The notes beneath the pieces were generated by a model. It saw only the letters and a list, made by a program, of their open reading frames with translations, did no database searches and had not been told where the DNA came from. From Lewinellaceae bacterium (GTDB lineage Bacteria > Bacteroidota > Bacteroidia > Chitinophagales > Saprospiraceae), in assembly GCA_020636135.1 (NCBI GenBank), contig JACJYK010000001.1, forward strand, positions 1,164,501 to 1,228,500: DNA of 64,000 nucleotides. The letters run 5' to 3'. This document shows, piece by piece, positions 25,798-34,337 of this stretch (positions within the stretch are counted from its first letter, which is position 1; every line of letters starts with the position of its first letter). The position numbers and the translations under genes were made by a program.

Positions 25798-27129
25798 ATG
25801 AGCTTCAAGCATTTGAAGAAGTCCGAGCCGGTTGTGGCTCTGGACCTTGGTACCACCAAAGTTTGCGTTCTGGTGGGGAGGCGCAACGAATATGGGAAGA
25901 TCGAAGTGATGGGATTAGGTAAGGTGGAATCTGAGGGTATTTTACGGGGCATCGTTTCCAATATCGATAAAACGGTGAAGGCTATCTCGGATGCTGTGGA
26001 CATTGCCGAACGCAATTCCAAATACGAGATCAAGGGAGTGCATGCAGGCATCGCCGGGCAGCACATTAAAAGCCTGCAACACCGTGGCATACTGACCCGT
26101 GACTCCGCCCAGACGGAGATCTCACAGGAAGACATCAACAAGCTGATCAATGACATGTACAAACTGGTGTTGCCTCCGGGCGATAAGATCCTGCATGTCA
26201 TTCCCCAGGAATATACTGTTGACCATGAAGAAGGCATTACCGACCCGATCGGTATGTCCGGTGTACGGTTGGAAGCTAACTTTCACATCATCACCGGTCA
26301 GATCTCTGCTTCCAATAACATCCTCCGTTGTATCGAGCGCGTAGGACTCAAGGCAGCGGACATGACCCTGGAACCGATCGCCTCAGCGGAATCGGTGTTA
26401 AGCCGCCAGGAGAAGGAAGCCGGAGTCGTGCTGGTGGATATCGGGGGTGGTACTACGGATATCACTATTTTCCAGGAGGGGATCATCCGGCATACAGCGG
26501 TCATACCATTTGGAGGTAACGTGATCACCAAGGACATCAAAGAAGGGTGCACCGTCATGAACGATCAGGCTGAAAAGCTCAAAGTGAAATTTGGATGTGC
26601 GCTGGCTGAAGAAATCGTAGATAACCGGATCATTACCATTTCCGGAATCAATGGCCGCGATCCCAAAGAGATTTCTGAAAAAAATCTGGCCAAGATTATC
26701 CAGGCCCGTCTGGAAGAGATCTTTGACTATGTGCTGTGGGAAATACGCCGGTCAGGATATGAGCGCAAGCTCATTGCCGGTATCGTGCTCACCGGGGGAG
26801 GCGCTTTATTAAAGGACATTGATTTACTGGCAGAATATCATACCGGCATGCCAACCCGGATCGGATTGCCAGTGGAGCACCTGGCCCATGGTTATGAAGA
26901 ACAATTAGCCAGTCCCATCTTCGCCACGGCGATTGGACTGCTGATCCATGGCATAAAGCTCAGCGAGCAAAAACCCAAAGTGGAAGAGGAAGAAGAGGAA
27001 GATGTAACACCGAACGACAAAAACGGGGTGGATAAGTACCCGGAATTAGCGCAAAACAGTTGGTATACCAAGTTATTCAATAAGACGAAGGAGTTCTTTG
27101 AGGCAAGTCCGGATCCGGATTTACGCTAA
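25798..27129 (+). CDS. ftsA: Cell division protein FtsA
   Basis: FtsA is the actin-like membrane tether of FtsZ. The 443-residue protein has the nucleotide loops ALDLGTTKVCVLVG (about 12-25), LVDIGGGTTDITIF and VLTGGGALLKDI, plus the 1C subdomain. The tail has an acidic run of Glu residues (about 397-404), a linker and an amphipathic helix (NSWYTKLFNKTKEFFEA) that should insert in the membrane. Gaps of 28 and 42 bases separate it from ftsQ and ftsZ. Confidence 0.96.
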   Translation: MSFKHLKKSEPVVALDLGTTKVCVLVGRRNEYGKIEVMGLGKVESEGILRGIVSNIDKTVKAISDAVDIAERNSKYEIKGVHAGIAGQHIKSLQHRGILTRDSAQTEISQEDINKLINDMYKLVLPPGDKILHVIPQEYTVDHEEGITDPIGMSGVRLEANFHIITGQISASNNILRCIERVGLKAADMTLEPIASAESVLSRQEKEAGVVLVDIGGGTTDITIFQEGIIRHTAVIPFGGNVITKDIKEGCTVMNDQAEKLKVKFGCALAEEIVDNRIITISGINGRDPKEISEKNLAKIIQARLEEIFDYVLWEIRRSGYERKLIAGIVLTGGGALLKDIDLLAEYHTGMPTRIGLPVEHLAHGYEEQLASPIFATAIGLLIHGIKLSEQKPKVEEEEEEDVTPNDKNGVDKYPELAQNSWYTKLFNKTKEFFEASPDPDLR

Positions 27130-27171
27130 ACAAGGAAGGTCTATTTTACCAAAACTACTAAAACCTAAGTC

Positions 27172-28599
27172 ATGATTTTTGATTTACCTAAAGAAGATCG
27201 ATCCATCATCAAAGTGATTGGAGTAGGTGGCGGTGGCTGTAACGCGGTCGCGCATATGTACAAGCAGGGGATTGTCGGCGTAGACTTCGTGATCACCAAT
27301 ACCGATAACCAAGCATTGGAACTGAACCCGGTGCCTGTCAAGATCCAGTTAGGGCCTTACCTCACGGATGGCCGCGGAGCAGGTTCTAAACCTGAGGTAG
27401 GCAAGGAAGCTTGTGAAGAATCCATCGAGGACATCCGGTCCATTTTGGAGGAAGATACCAAGATGGTATTTATCACCGCCGGTATGGGTGGTGGTACCGG
27501 AACCGGAGCAGCTCCGATCATCGCCAAGCTCTCCCGGGAGATGGGTATCCTCACGGTGGGGATCGTTACCGTACCATTTACTTTCGAAGGCCGCCGGCGC
27601 AACGAACAGGCGAAGCTAGGCCTGGAAGAACTTAAAAAATGTGTCGATGCCATTGTCGTGATCTCCAATGATAAACTGCGTGAGATCCATGGAAACTTAC
27701 AGCTGTCGCAGGCGTTTTCCAATGCCGATGACATCCTGTCCATCGCTGCCAAAGGCATCGCGGAGATCATCACTGTACCCGGATACGTCAACGTTGACTT
27801 TGAGGATGTGAATACAGTGATGCGGGACAGCGGCGTAGCCATCATGGGAACTGCTGTGGCCGAAGGGGGTGACCGCGCCCGCAAAGCAGTGGACAGTGCA
27901 TTGAATTCACCGCTCCTGGAGGACAACGATATCCGTGGGGCAAAGCACATCCTGCTGAACATCGCTTCCGGCAGCCAGGAGGTAACGATGGAGGAGATCT
28001 TCGAAATTACCGAATACGTTCAGGAAGAAGCCGGATTTGGTACAGACCTTATCTGGGGCCATTGCAAGGATGAAACTTTGGGTGAAAAGATCAGTGTTAC
28101 CATCATTGCAACCGGATTCGAGCACAAGACCAAAAAAATTATCCATGAAGCCGCTCCTGAAAAAGTGATGGTTTCACTGGAAGAAAAACACGAAGATGAA
28201 AAAGTCTTCGAAGTGGAAACAGCCCCGAAAGAAGAACTGAATACGATCGAATTTGATCACGTGGACGGAGGAGTCTACGATAAATTTCAGAAGAACAGAT
28301 ACAGTTACGAAGAGCCATTTGTGAAGGCCGAAGCGGATGAGAAACGTGATGAAATGCGTGAACGTTTTATACGTCAGGAAGCAGAACGCCGGGAGCGCCT
28401 TCGTAAGATGAACATCAAATTAAACAACCCCAAGAGTGTGGTAGACCTGGAGAGTAAGCCGGCATACCAGCGCCGGAATGTTGAGCTGGATGATGTCCCG
28501 CATTCTTCGGATAATCCCCGGTCCAAGTGGATCCTCACGGATGACAATGAACCGAAGATCAGGGAAGAAAATTCTTTCCTGCATGACAACGTCGATTAG
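27172..28599 (+). CDS. ftsZ: Cell division GTPase FtsZ
   Basis: FtsZ polymerises into the Z ring. The 475-residue protein has the nucleotide-binding GGGGCNAV, the tubulin signature GGGTGTG at 106-112 and the T7 loop NVDFEDV (207-213). The GTPase core ends near residue 320. The remaining 150 residues form a long linker: first acidic, then a highly charged helix (EKRDEMRERFIRQEAERRERL), then a final segment that should bind FtsA. It closes the dcw run. Twin hairpin modules follow. Confidence 0.97.
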   Translation: MIFDLPKEDRSIIKVIGVGGGGCNAVAHMYKQGIVGVDFVITNTDNQALELNPVPVKIQLGPYLTDGRGAGSKPEVGKEACEESIEDIRSILEEDTKMVFITAGMGGGTGTGAAPIIAKLSREMGILTVGIVTVPFTFEGRRRNEQAKLGLEELKKCVDAIVVISNDKLREIHGNLQLSQAFSNADDILSIAAKGIAEIITVPGYVNVDFEDVNTVMRDSGVAIMGTAVAEGGDRARKAVDSALNSPLLEDNDIRGAKHILLNIASGSQEVTMEEIFEITEYVQEEAGFGTDLIWGHCKDETLGEKISVTIIATGFEHKTKKIIHEAAPEKVMVSLEEKHEDEKVFEVETAPKEELNTIEFDHVDGGVYDKFQKNRYSYEEPFVKAEADEKRDEMRERFIRQEAERRERLRKMNIKLNNPKSVVDLESKPAYQRRNVELDDVPHSSDNPRSKWILTDDNEPKIREENSFLHDNVD

Positions 28600-28636
28600 G
28601 TAGTAGTTTATCATATAGACCTAAAGATTTCTTTCT

Positions 28637-28688
28637 ATTCGTCTTTTTCTGAGATTGGTTTATGGTTCCGGGCGCTCCCCGCGCCCGG
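28637..28688 (+). repeat. Hairpin repeat module, copy 1
   Basis: An identical 38-base core (28637-28674) begins ATTCGTCTTTTTCTGAG and ends CCGGGCG. It runs into a stem CCGGGCGC (28668-28675) / GCGCCCGG (28681-28688) with loop TCCCC. The T-run after the stem is poor, so termination here would be weak. The same core recurs at 28780, 143 bases on. Loop sequences differ while stems are kept, which points to selection on structure. Confidence 0.75.
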
Positions 28689-28779
28689 ACATTTTCAAAA
28701 TGTCGAATTTTTAGGAAACTTTATGATAATATTTAATGTATAATGTATTATTTTAGATACATTTAAAGATCTTCTTTTT

Positions 28780-28817
28780 ATTCGTCTTTTTCTGAGATTG
28801 GTTTATGGTTCCGGGCG
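28780..28817 (+). repeat. Hairpin repeat module, copy 2 core
   Basis: This 38-base stretch is identical to 28637-28674. It includes the left arm of the terminator hairpin that follows. It may be a local duplication or a member of a dispersed intergenic repeat family. Confidence 0.75.
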
Positions 28818-28842
28818 TTCTCAGCGCCCGGACTTTTTATTT
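28811..28842 (+). terminator. Intrinsic terminator after ftsZ
   Basis: CCGGGCG (28811-28817) pairs with CGCCCGG (28825-28831) around TTCTCAG, with a possible extra T-G closing pair. ACTTTTTATTTT follows, a good T-rich tail on the plus strand. This should end the dcw transcript. Confidence 0.75.
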
Positions 28843-28937
28843 TACCCATTTTGTACAGCATTATTCAATGATTCCATCTCTCATCCTCGCCTTCATGGAG
28901 GTAGGTGACCGGCAGGTTTGACCCATAAAAACCAGTG

Positions 28938-29810
28938 TCATGTATCGGAAGACAGCGGTGCGTACGTATCCGGATCCAGGATGTTGTAGATCCATTGTAC
29001 CACCTCTTTCAGTACCATTTCTTTTTCCGGCTCGTTATGCAGTTCATGGTAAAGGCCATCCCATACTTTGAGTGTAAGGTCACCCTCAAAGTTTGTTGCA
29101 AAAAATTGACTTCCTTTCAAAAAATTGATGCGGTCAGCAGAACCATGCATCAACAAGATCGGCACGGCGCTTTCGTGCCTTTTTGTATACAGGAATTCAG
29201 CTGCATCCAGGATGCCTACTCCAAGTTTTATTGATGCACTTTTGAACCGGTGGGGATCTGCATCTGCTTGCTTTACAATTTCTTCATCACGGCTGAGCCA
29301 TTTTGTTTTCAGTCGTATTGGCAACATCATGGATGGCACAAATGCTGCTACTTTACGGACGATGCCACGCACCCATCTTGGAACATCGGCAAAGGTCTTG
29401 ATAGCCGGTGCCGAAACAATGGCTCCGGCGATCTCTGGCTCATAGCGAAGCAGATAATATAGCAGGAGGTTGCCTCCCATGCTATGCCCGTACAAAAAAA
29501 GCGGCACCCCCGGGTAATCCTGTTCCAGTTGGGTCTTGAATCGATCTATGATCTGAAGTAACGTATCGTAATCGCTGATATGTCCTCTTTTGCCGCTGGA
29601 CAGTCCGTGACCAGGTAAGTCGAAAGCTTCAAAAGCAATGTCTTCTTCCCTGAACCAGTCGGCAACGTGTGCATAGCGGACAGATTGATCTGCCAGTCCG
29701 TGGATCAGGCCGACCACGGCTTTTACCTCCTTAGGTGGTGTCCAATGGTGGAAAGTAATCGAGTAATCAAGGATTTGTTGTATGGAGGTAGAATGATGAT
29801 CGTCTTCCAT
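28938..29810 (-). CDS. Monoacylglycerol lipase-like alpha/beta hydrolase
   Basis: The 290-residue hydrolase belongs to the serine aminopeptidase/monoacylglycerol lipase branch (Hydrolase_4). It has GLIHGLADQSVRY with the oxyanion-forming HG, DLPGHGLSSG, the nucleophile elbow YGHSMGGN (Ser about 111), the acid in MHGSADRIN and the catalytic His in YHELHNEPEK. No signal peptide is seen, so it is cytoplasmic. It lies 76 bases after leuB on the same strand; whether it belongs to the leu transcript is unclear. Confidence 0.88.
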   Translation of the reverse strand: MEDDHHSTSIQQILDYSITFHHWTPPKEVKAVVGLIHGLADQSVRYAHVADWFREEDIAFEAFDLPGHGLSSGKRGHISDYDTLLQIIDRFKTQLEQDYPGVPLFLYGHSMGGNLLLYYLLRYEPEIAGAIVSAPAIKTFADVPRWVRGIVRKVAAFVPSMMLPIRLKTKWLSRDEEIVKQADADPHRFKSASIKLGVGILDAAEFLYTKRHESAVPILLMHGSADRINFLKGSQFFATNFEGDLTLKVWDGLYHELHNEPEKEMVLKEVVQWIYNILDPDTYAPLSSDT

Positions 29811-29886
29811 GTATTTAATAATAGCCCAGATAAGTTACAAACAAATTCCGGAATCCCGGAGGTACAGGAGGTTCTTGCAACATGGA

Positions 29887-31005
29887 TTAGATGATCGTGG
29901 ACATTCCTGCCTTCAATTTTTCCAGCTTCTGTTGATTGAGGGGTTCACCTTCAATGATGGAAGCTATCAGATCACCGGTTTGCGAGCAACTTAATTTATA
30001 GCTGGGTTTAAGATCTTCGGTACCAAACCCATTTGCAAGGTACACGTCGATGGCCTCCCGGATGGTCTGCGCTTCGGTATTCATATTCCAATGATCAAGC
30101 ATCATGGCAGCAGAAAGGATGGTTGCAATCGGGTTTGCTATATCCTTGCCGGCACCCTGTGGATACGAGCCGTGGATTGGTTCATACATGGAAGTCTTCG
30201 ATCCAACGGAGGCAGAAGGGAGCATACCGATCGAGCCGGTAATGACGGATGCTTCGTCTGACAGAATATCTCCGAACATGTTTTCGGTAAGGATGACATC
30301 AAACTGACCCGGATTAAGTATGATCTGCATGGCGGCATTATCCACAAACAGGTAGTCCAGAGTCACATCAGCATAGTCTTTTTTAGCCAGTTTGGTTACG
30401 GTATCGCGCCATAAACGTGAGGTTTCCAGGACATTGGCCTTATCCACAAGGGTTACCTTGTTGCGACGCAGTTGCGCGGCTTTAAATGCTTCGTGGGAGA
30501 TGCGTTCAATTTCTTCAACATGGTAGCTGCAATGATCAAATGCGGTAGACCCCTCGGCAGAGCGGCCTTTTTCTCCGAAATAGATCCCACCGGTCAGTTC
30601 GCGGAAGATGACCATATCCACGGGACGAACGATATCCTCCTTAAGCGGGCTGTATTTGACCAGGGAAGGATATGCCTTTACTGGCCGGATGTTGCAGTAC
30701 AGTCCCAGGTTTTTCCGGATAGCGAGCAAACCCTGTTCCGGACGCACTTTAGCATTCGGGTCCATATCGTATTTGGGATCTCCGATGGCGCCAAACAGTA
30801 CGGCGTCGCTTTGCAAACTGGTTTCCAGGGTCTCGTCAGGTAGGGGAGAACCGGTCTTGTCAATGGCAGTAGCGCCTACGAGGCCAAAATTATAATGAAA
30901 TTGATGGTGAAAACGGTCAGCGATTGCTTCAAGCACTTTGATGGCTTGTTCGATGACTTCAGGTCCGATGCCATCACCGGGTAGTACAGCGATTTTTTTA
31001 TTCAT
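29887..31005 (-). CDS. leuB: 3-isopropylmalate dehydrogenase
   Basis: LeuB oxidises and decarboxylates 3-isopropylmalate with NAD in leucine synthesis. The 372-residue enzyme starts KIAVLPGDGIGPEV and carries FRELTGGIYFGEKGR, the catalytic Lys in VTLVDKANVLE and the Asp-rich metal site ENMFGDILSDEASVITGSIGMLPSAS. The size matches the family. It is last of four leu genes and starts five bases after leuD. Confidence 0.96.
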   Translation of the reverse strand: MNKKIAVLPGDGIGPEVIEQAIKVLEAIADRFHHQFHYNFGLVGATAIDKTGSPLPDETLETSLQSDAVLFGAIGDPKYDMDPNAKVRPEQGLLAIRKNLGLYCNIRPVKAYPSLVKYSPLKEDIVRPVDMVIFRELTGGIYFGEKGRSAEGSTAFDHCSYHVEEIERISHEAFKAAQLRRNKVTLVDKANVLETSRLWRDTVTKLAKKDYADVTLDYLFVDNAAMQIILNPGQFDVILTENMFGDILSDEASVITGSIGMLPSASVGSKTSMYEPIHGSYPQGAGKDIANPIATILSAAMMLDHWNMNTEAQTIREAIDVYLANGFGTEDLKPSYKLSCSQTGDLIASIIEGEPLNQQKLEKLKAGMSTII

Positions 31006-31010
31006 GACGA

Positions 31011-31604
31011 TTAATAGATGACTTGCTGCTTTTCAAAAGCCGCGATTTTATCTTTCAATGATAGTAAAAAGTCGATATCATCATACCCATTTATCAGGCA
31101 CATTTTTTTGTAATCATTGATATCAAACGAAAAAGTTGCCCCAGTGCTGTCATTCCGGATGATCTGATCTTCCAAAGAAACGGTAAAAGTAGCTTTTGGA
31201 TTTTGTTCAATAGACTTAAACATATCATCTAAAAATGCAGGACTAACCGTCACGGGTAGAAGTCCGTTATTGAGCGCGTTCCCTTTAAAGATATCGGCAA
31301 AGAAGGATGAAACCACAACCTTGAAACCAGCATCGTAGATGGCCCATGCCGCATGTTCACGACTGGATCCACATCCAAAGTTCTTACCGGCGACCAGGAT
31401 TTTACCCTGGTACGTGGGATTATTCAGTACAAAGTCCGGATTAGGCACATCGCCTTTCATATAGCGCCAGTCACGGAATAAATTCTCACCAAAGCCATCG
31501 CGGCTGGTCGCTTTCAAAAAACGGGCGGGTATGATCTGATCGGTGTCAATATCTTCGATCGGAATCGGGACAGCAGTGGACTGCAGGGTGGTGAATTTAT
31601 CCAT
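31011..31604 (-). CDS. leuD: 3-isopropylmalate dehydratase small subunit
   Basis: LeuD is the swivelling domain of isopropylmalate isomerase and pairs with LeuC. The 197-residue subunit has DTDQIIPARFLK near the start and the GKNFGCGSSREHAAWA loop that contacts substrate. Its ATG shares one base with the leuC stop (TAATG), which forces near-equal translation of both subunits. Confidence 0.96.
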   Translation of the reverse strand: MDKFTTLQSTAVPIPIEDIDTDQIIPARFLKATSRDGFGENLFRDWRYMKGDVPNPDFVLNNPTYQGKILVAGKNFGCGSSREHAAWAIYDAGFKVVVSSFFADIFKGNALNNGLLPVTVSPAFLDDMFKSIEQNPKATFTVSLEDQIIRNDSTGATFSFDINDYKKMCLINGYDDIDFLLSLKDKIAAFEKQQVIY

Positions 31605-32998
31605 TAGTTCAAATATTCTCTTACGTCAACAATTTCTCCGGCTACCGCACAGGCAGCGGCGGTTAACGGGCTGGCAAGCATGGTCCGTGCTCCGGGACCC
31701 TGACGACCCTCAAAATTCCGGTTTGATGTGGAAACACAGTATTCACCGGCGGGAATCTTGTCTTCATTCATCCCCAGGCAAGCCGAACATCCCGGTTCTC
31801 TCAGGTAGAATCCGGCGGCTTCGAAGATCTTATCCAGACCTTCTTTTCTGGCTTGTAGTTCGACTTGTTTCGAGCCGGGTATGATCATTGCCTGGACATG
31901 GTCCGATTTGGTCTTGCCCTGCAGGAATTGAGCTACCAGGCGCAGATCTTCGATCCGCGAATTGGTGCAGCTTCCTATAAAGACATGCTCGATGCGTTTA
32001 CCCAATAATTCCTGGCCTGGATCCAGACCCATATAGTGCAGGGACTTTTCATAGTTCACCTTGTTCTCGACTTCATCCATGCCCGGGATATGTCCGGTGA
32101 TACCGATGCCCATCCCGGGATTGGTTCCGTAGGTGATCATCGGTTCGATGTCAGCCGCATCGAAGATATATTCCGCATCAAAGACGGCATCTGCATCGGT
32201 GTACAACGTTTTCCAGTAGGACAGAGCTTCTTCGAAAGCAGCTCCCCTGGGAGCGAACTCACGTCCGTTCACATAGGCAAAAGTGGTCTCATCGGGTGCA
32301 ATCATTCCACCGCGTGCTCCCATTTCTATGCTCATGTTGCAAATGGTCATCCGTGCTTCCATAGACAGGGAGCGTATGGCTGATCCGGCATATTCAACGA
32401 AATAACCGGTACCGCCGCTGGCGGTAAGTTTGGATATGATGTAGAGGATGATGTCTTTGGATAATACACCTGGTTTAAGCTGACCTTCCACACTGATCCG
32501 CATCTTCATGGGTTTAGCCTGAAGAACGCATTGCGAAGATAGGACTTGCTCAACCTGGCTGGTGCCGATACCAAATGCGATGGCGCCAAAAGCTCCGTGT
32601 GTGGAGGTATGACTGTCACCGCAAACGATGGTCATTCCCGGACGGGTGATACCCAGTTCCGGACCAATGACATGCACGATGCCCTGATAAGGGTGGCCTA
32701 AGCCATAGAGTGGCACGCCAAACGCTTCACAATTCTTCGTCAGGGTTTCCACCTGGTGGCGGCTTAAGGGATCGTTGATCGGCAGGTGCTGATTGATCGT
32801 AGGCACATTGTGATCGGCAGTGGCAACGGTATGATCCGGTCTGAAGACCTGAATATGTCGTTTTCTCAACCCGTCAAAAGCCTGAGGGCTGGTCACCTCA
32901 TGAATGAAGTGCTTATCGATGTAGAGGACATCCGTGCCTCCCTCCAGGGTATGGACAACATGTGCATCCCAGATCTTGTCAAAAAGTGTCTTTCCCAT
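31604..32998 (-). CDS. leuC: 3-isopropylmalate dehydratase large subunit
   Basis: LeuC is the iron-sulfur subunit of isopropylmalate isomerase, an aconitase relative. The 464-residue protein has KTLFDKIWDAHVV at the start, GDSHTSTHGAFGA, and cluster ligands in FIGSCTNSRIEDL and the Cys pair in GCSACLGMNED. All three Cys ligands are present. It follows leuA by 27 bases and overlaps leuD by one. Confidence 0.96.
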   Translation of the reverse strand: MGKTLFDKIWDAHVVHTLEGGTDVLYIDKHFIHEVTSPQAFDGLRKRHIQVFRPDHTVATADHNVPTINQHLPINDPLSRHQVETLTKNCEAFGVPLYGLGHPYQGIVHVIGPELGITRPGMTIVCGDSHTSTHGAFGAIAFGIGTSQVEQVLSSQCVLQAKPMKMRISVEGQLKPGVLSKDIILYIISKLTASGGTGYFVEYAGSAIRSLSMEARMTICNMSIEMGARGGMIAPDETTFAYVNGREFAPRGAAFEEALSYWKTLYTDADAVFDAEYIFDAADIEPMITYGTNPGMGIGITGHIPGMDEVENKVNYEKSLHYMGLDPGQELLGKRIEHVFIGSCTNSRIEDLRLVAQFLQGKTKSDHVQAMIIPGSKQVELQARKEGLDKIFEAAGFYLREPGCSACLGMNEDKIPAGEYCVSTSNRNFEGRQGPGARTMLASPLTAAACAVAGEIVDVREYLN

Positions 32999-33025
32999 AA
33001 AATTTAAGATCCTGTGTGATTAGGC

Positions 33026-34189
33026 TCAGGCGGCGTGTATTGAATTTTTTTCCAATAGCTGGCAAAGATCGTCTTCCTGGACTTCTTTTTTATCATCCGC
33101 CAATGAAAGAAATTGCTCATAGACGGAATCCAGCTCGTTTTTAGTTAATTCAAACCCGATCTGCCGCGCTTTAAATGCCAGGGCAGCCCGGCCACTGCGT
33201 GCGGTGAGGACAATGGAGCTGTGATCAACGCCGACATCCATCGGATCAATGATCTCGTACGTCTCCCGCTTTTTGATGACCCCATCCTGGTGGATACCGG
33301 AGGAGTGCGCAAATGCATTGGAACCCACGATGGCTTTATTAGGCTGGATCAGGACGCCCATTTTCTCGGAAACCAATTGACTGGTTTTGCTAAGGAGACG
33401 GCTGTTGATCCCGGTTTCAAAATTCAGGTAGGGGTGTTGTTTGAGGATCATGACAACTTCTTCCAGAGCGGTATTTCCTGCTCGCTCGCCGATCCCATTG
33501 ATGGTGCATTCCACCTGACGGGCACCGTTCTGGACACCCGCTATGGAGTTAGCCGTGGCGAGTCCGAGATCGTTATGGCAATGCGTAGAAAGGGTTGCTT
33601 TATCAATGCCCTTCACATTATCCCTCAGGTAGGCGATCTTGGCTCCGTATTCTTCCGGAAGACAATAACCCGTCGTGTCCGGAATGTTCAATACTGTAGC
33701 TCCGGCAGCGACAACTGCTTCGATGACACGGGCCAGGTAGGCATTGTCTGTGCGGCCGGCATCTTCAGCATAGAACTCTACATCTTCCACAAATCGTTTG
33801 GCATACTTCACTGCAGCGACGGCCCGTTCCAGGATCTGCTCCGGTGTGGATTTGAACTTATAGCGGATGTGGCTCTCGGAAGTTCCGATGCCGGTGTGGA
33901 TACGAGGATGCTTGGCATATTTTAAAGCGGCAGCTGCGGCTTCGATGTCTTTTTCCACCGAACGTGACAGTCCGCAAACCGTTGCATTTTTAATCAATTT
34001 GCTGATTTCCTGTACAGATGCGAAGTCGCCGGGACTGGATATAGGAAAGCCCGCTTCGATGATGTCCACACCCAGTTCTTCCAGGGCTTCTGCCAGCTCC
34101 AATTTTTGATTGGTATTCAGTTTACAACCCGGGACTTGTTCCCCATCTCGCAGTGTGGTATCGAAAATCTGTATTCTGGTTGACGACAT
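33026..34189 (-). CDS. leuA: 2-isopropylmalate synthase, short form
   Basis: LeuA condenses 2-oxoisovalerate with acetyl-CoA, the first step to leucine. The 387-residue protein contains the catalytic TIM barrel with FDTTLRDGEQVPG, EAGFPISSPGDF, STHCHNDLGLATAN (metal-binding His pair) and NGIGERAGN, then a short helical subdomain. The usual 110-120 residue C-terminal leucine-binding allosteric domain is missing. This short form could be naturally insensitive to leucine or controlled otherwise. It heads the leu operon, and a palindrome overlaps its promoter. Confidence 0.92.
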   Translation of the reverse strand: MSSTRIQIFDTTLRDGEQVPGCKLNTNQKLELAEALEELGVDIIEAGFPISSPGDFASVQEISKLIKNATVCGLSRSVEKDIEAAAAALKYAKHPRIHTGIGTSESHIRYKFKSTPEQILERAVAAVKYAKRFVEDVEFYAEDAGRTDNAYLARVIEAVVAAGATVLNIPDTTGYCLPEEYGAKIAYLRDNVKGIDKATLSTHCHNDLGLATANSIAGVQNGARQVECTINGIGERAGNTALEEVVMILKQHPYLNFETGINSRLLSKTSQLVSEKMGVLIQPNKAIVGSNAFAHSSGIHQDGVIKKRETYEIIDPMDVGVDHSSIVLTARSGRAALAFKARQIGFELTKNELDSVYEQFLSLADDKKEVQEDDLCQLLEKNSIHAA

Positions 34190-34207
34190 AATTTTGCTAA
34201 ATTTGAC

Positions 34208-34226
34208 TTTGATTCAATCAAAAATA
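34208..34226 (-). promoter_or_regulatory. leuA promoter with an overlapping 15-base palindrome
   Basis: On the minus strand TATTTTTG (34226-34219) matches the -7 consensus TAnnTTTG and lies 29 bases before the leuA ATG. The perfect palindrome TTTGATT-C-AATCAAA (34208-34222) covers its downstream half and the likely transcription start. That is the classical position for a repressor operator. The -33 region is poorly conserved. Confidence 0.55.
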
Positions 34227-34337
34227 TCGGGCATCTCTCGAAATCAGGAACTATTTTAACAGAACTGTTACAATTTCTAAGTCCGGTATATTTTCATAAT
34301 ATTTTGATATCCAATTACTTATAATTTTCTTATTACA

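Larger units (their letters stand above)
28600..28937. other. 338-base gap after ftsZ with a duplicated hairpin module
   Basis: This gap lies between the convergent ftsZ and hydrolase genes and holds no gene. It contains two copies of a 38-base sequence, each leading into a GC-rich hairpin, as described in the separate entries. Between them is AT-rich DNA with a 17-base palindrome (28688-28704, GACATTTT C AAAATGTC). Confidence 0.75.

Noticed and set aside
28637..28842. CRISPR-like direct repeats
   Set aside because: There are only two copies, the spacing is 143 bases, no cas gene is present, and hairpins explain the units better.
33221..33925. A 234-codon open frame on the plus strand
   Set aside because: It is antisense to leuA, which has strong motifs over its whole length.
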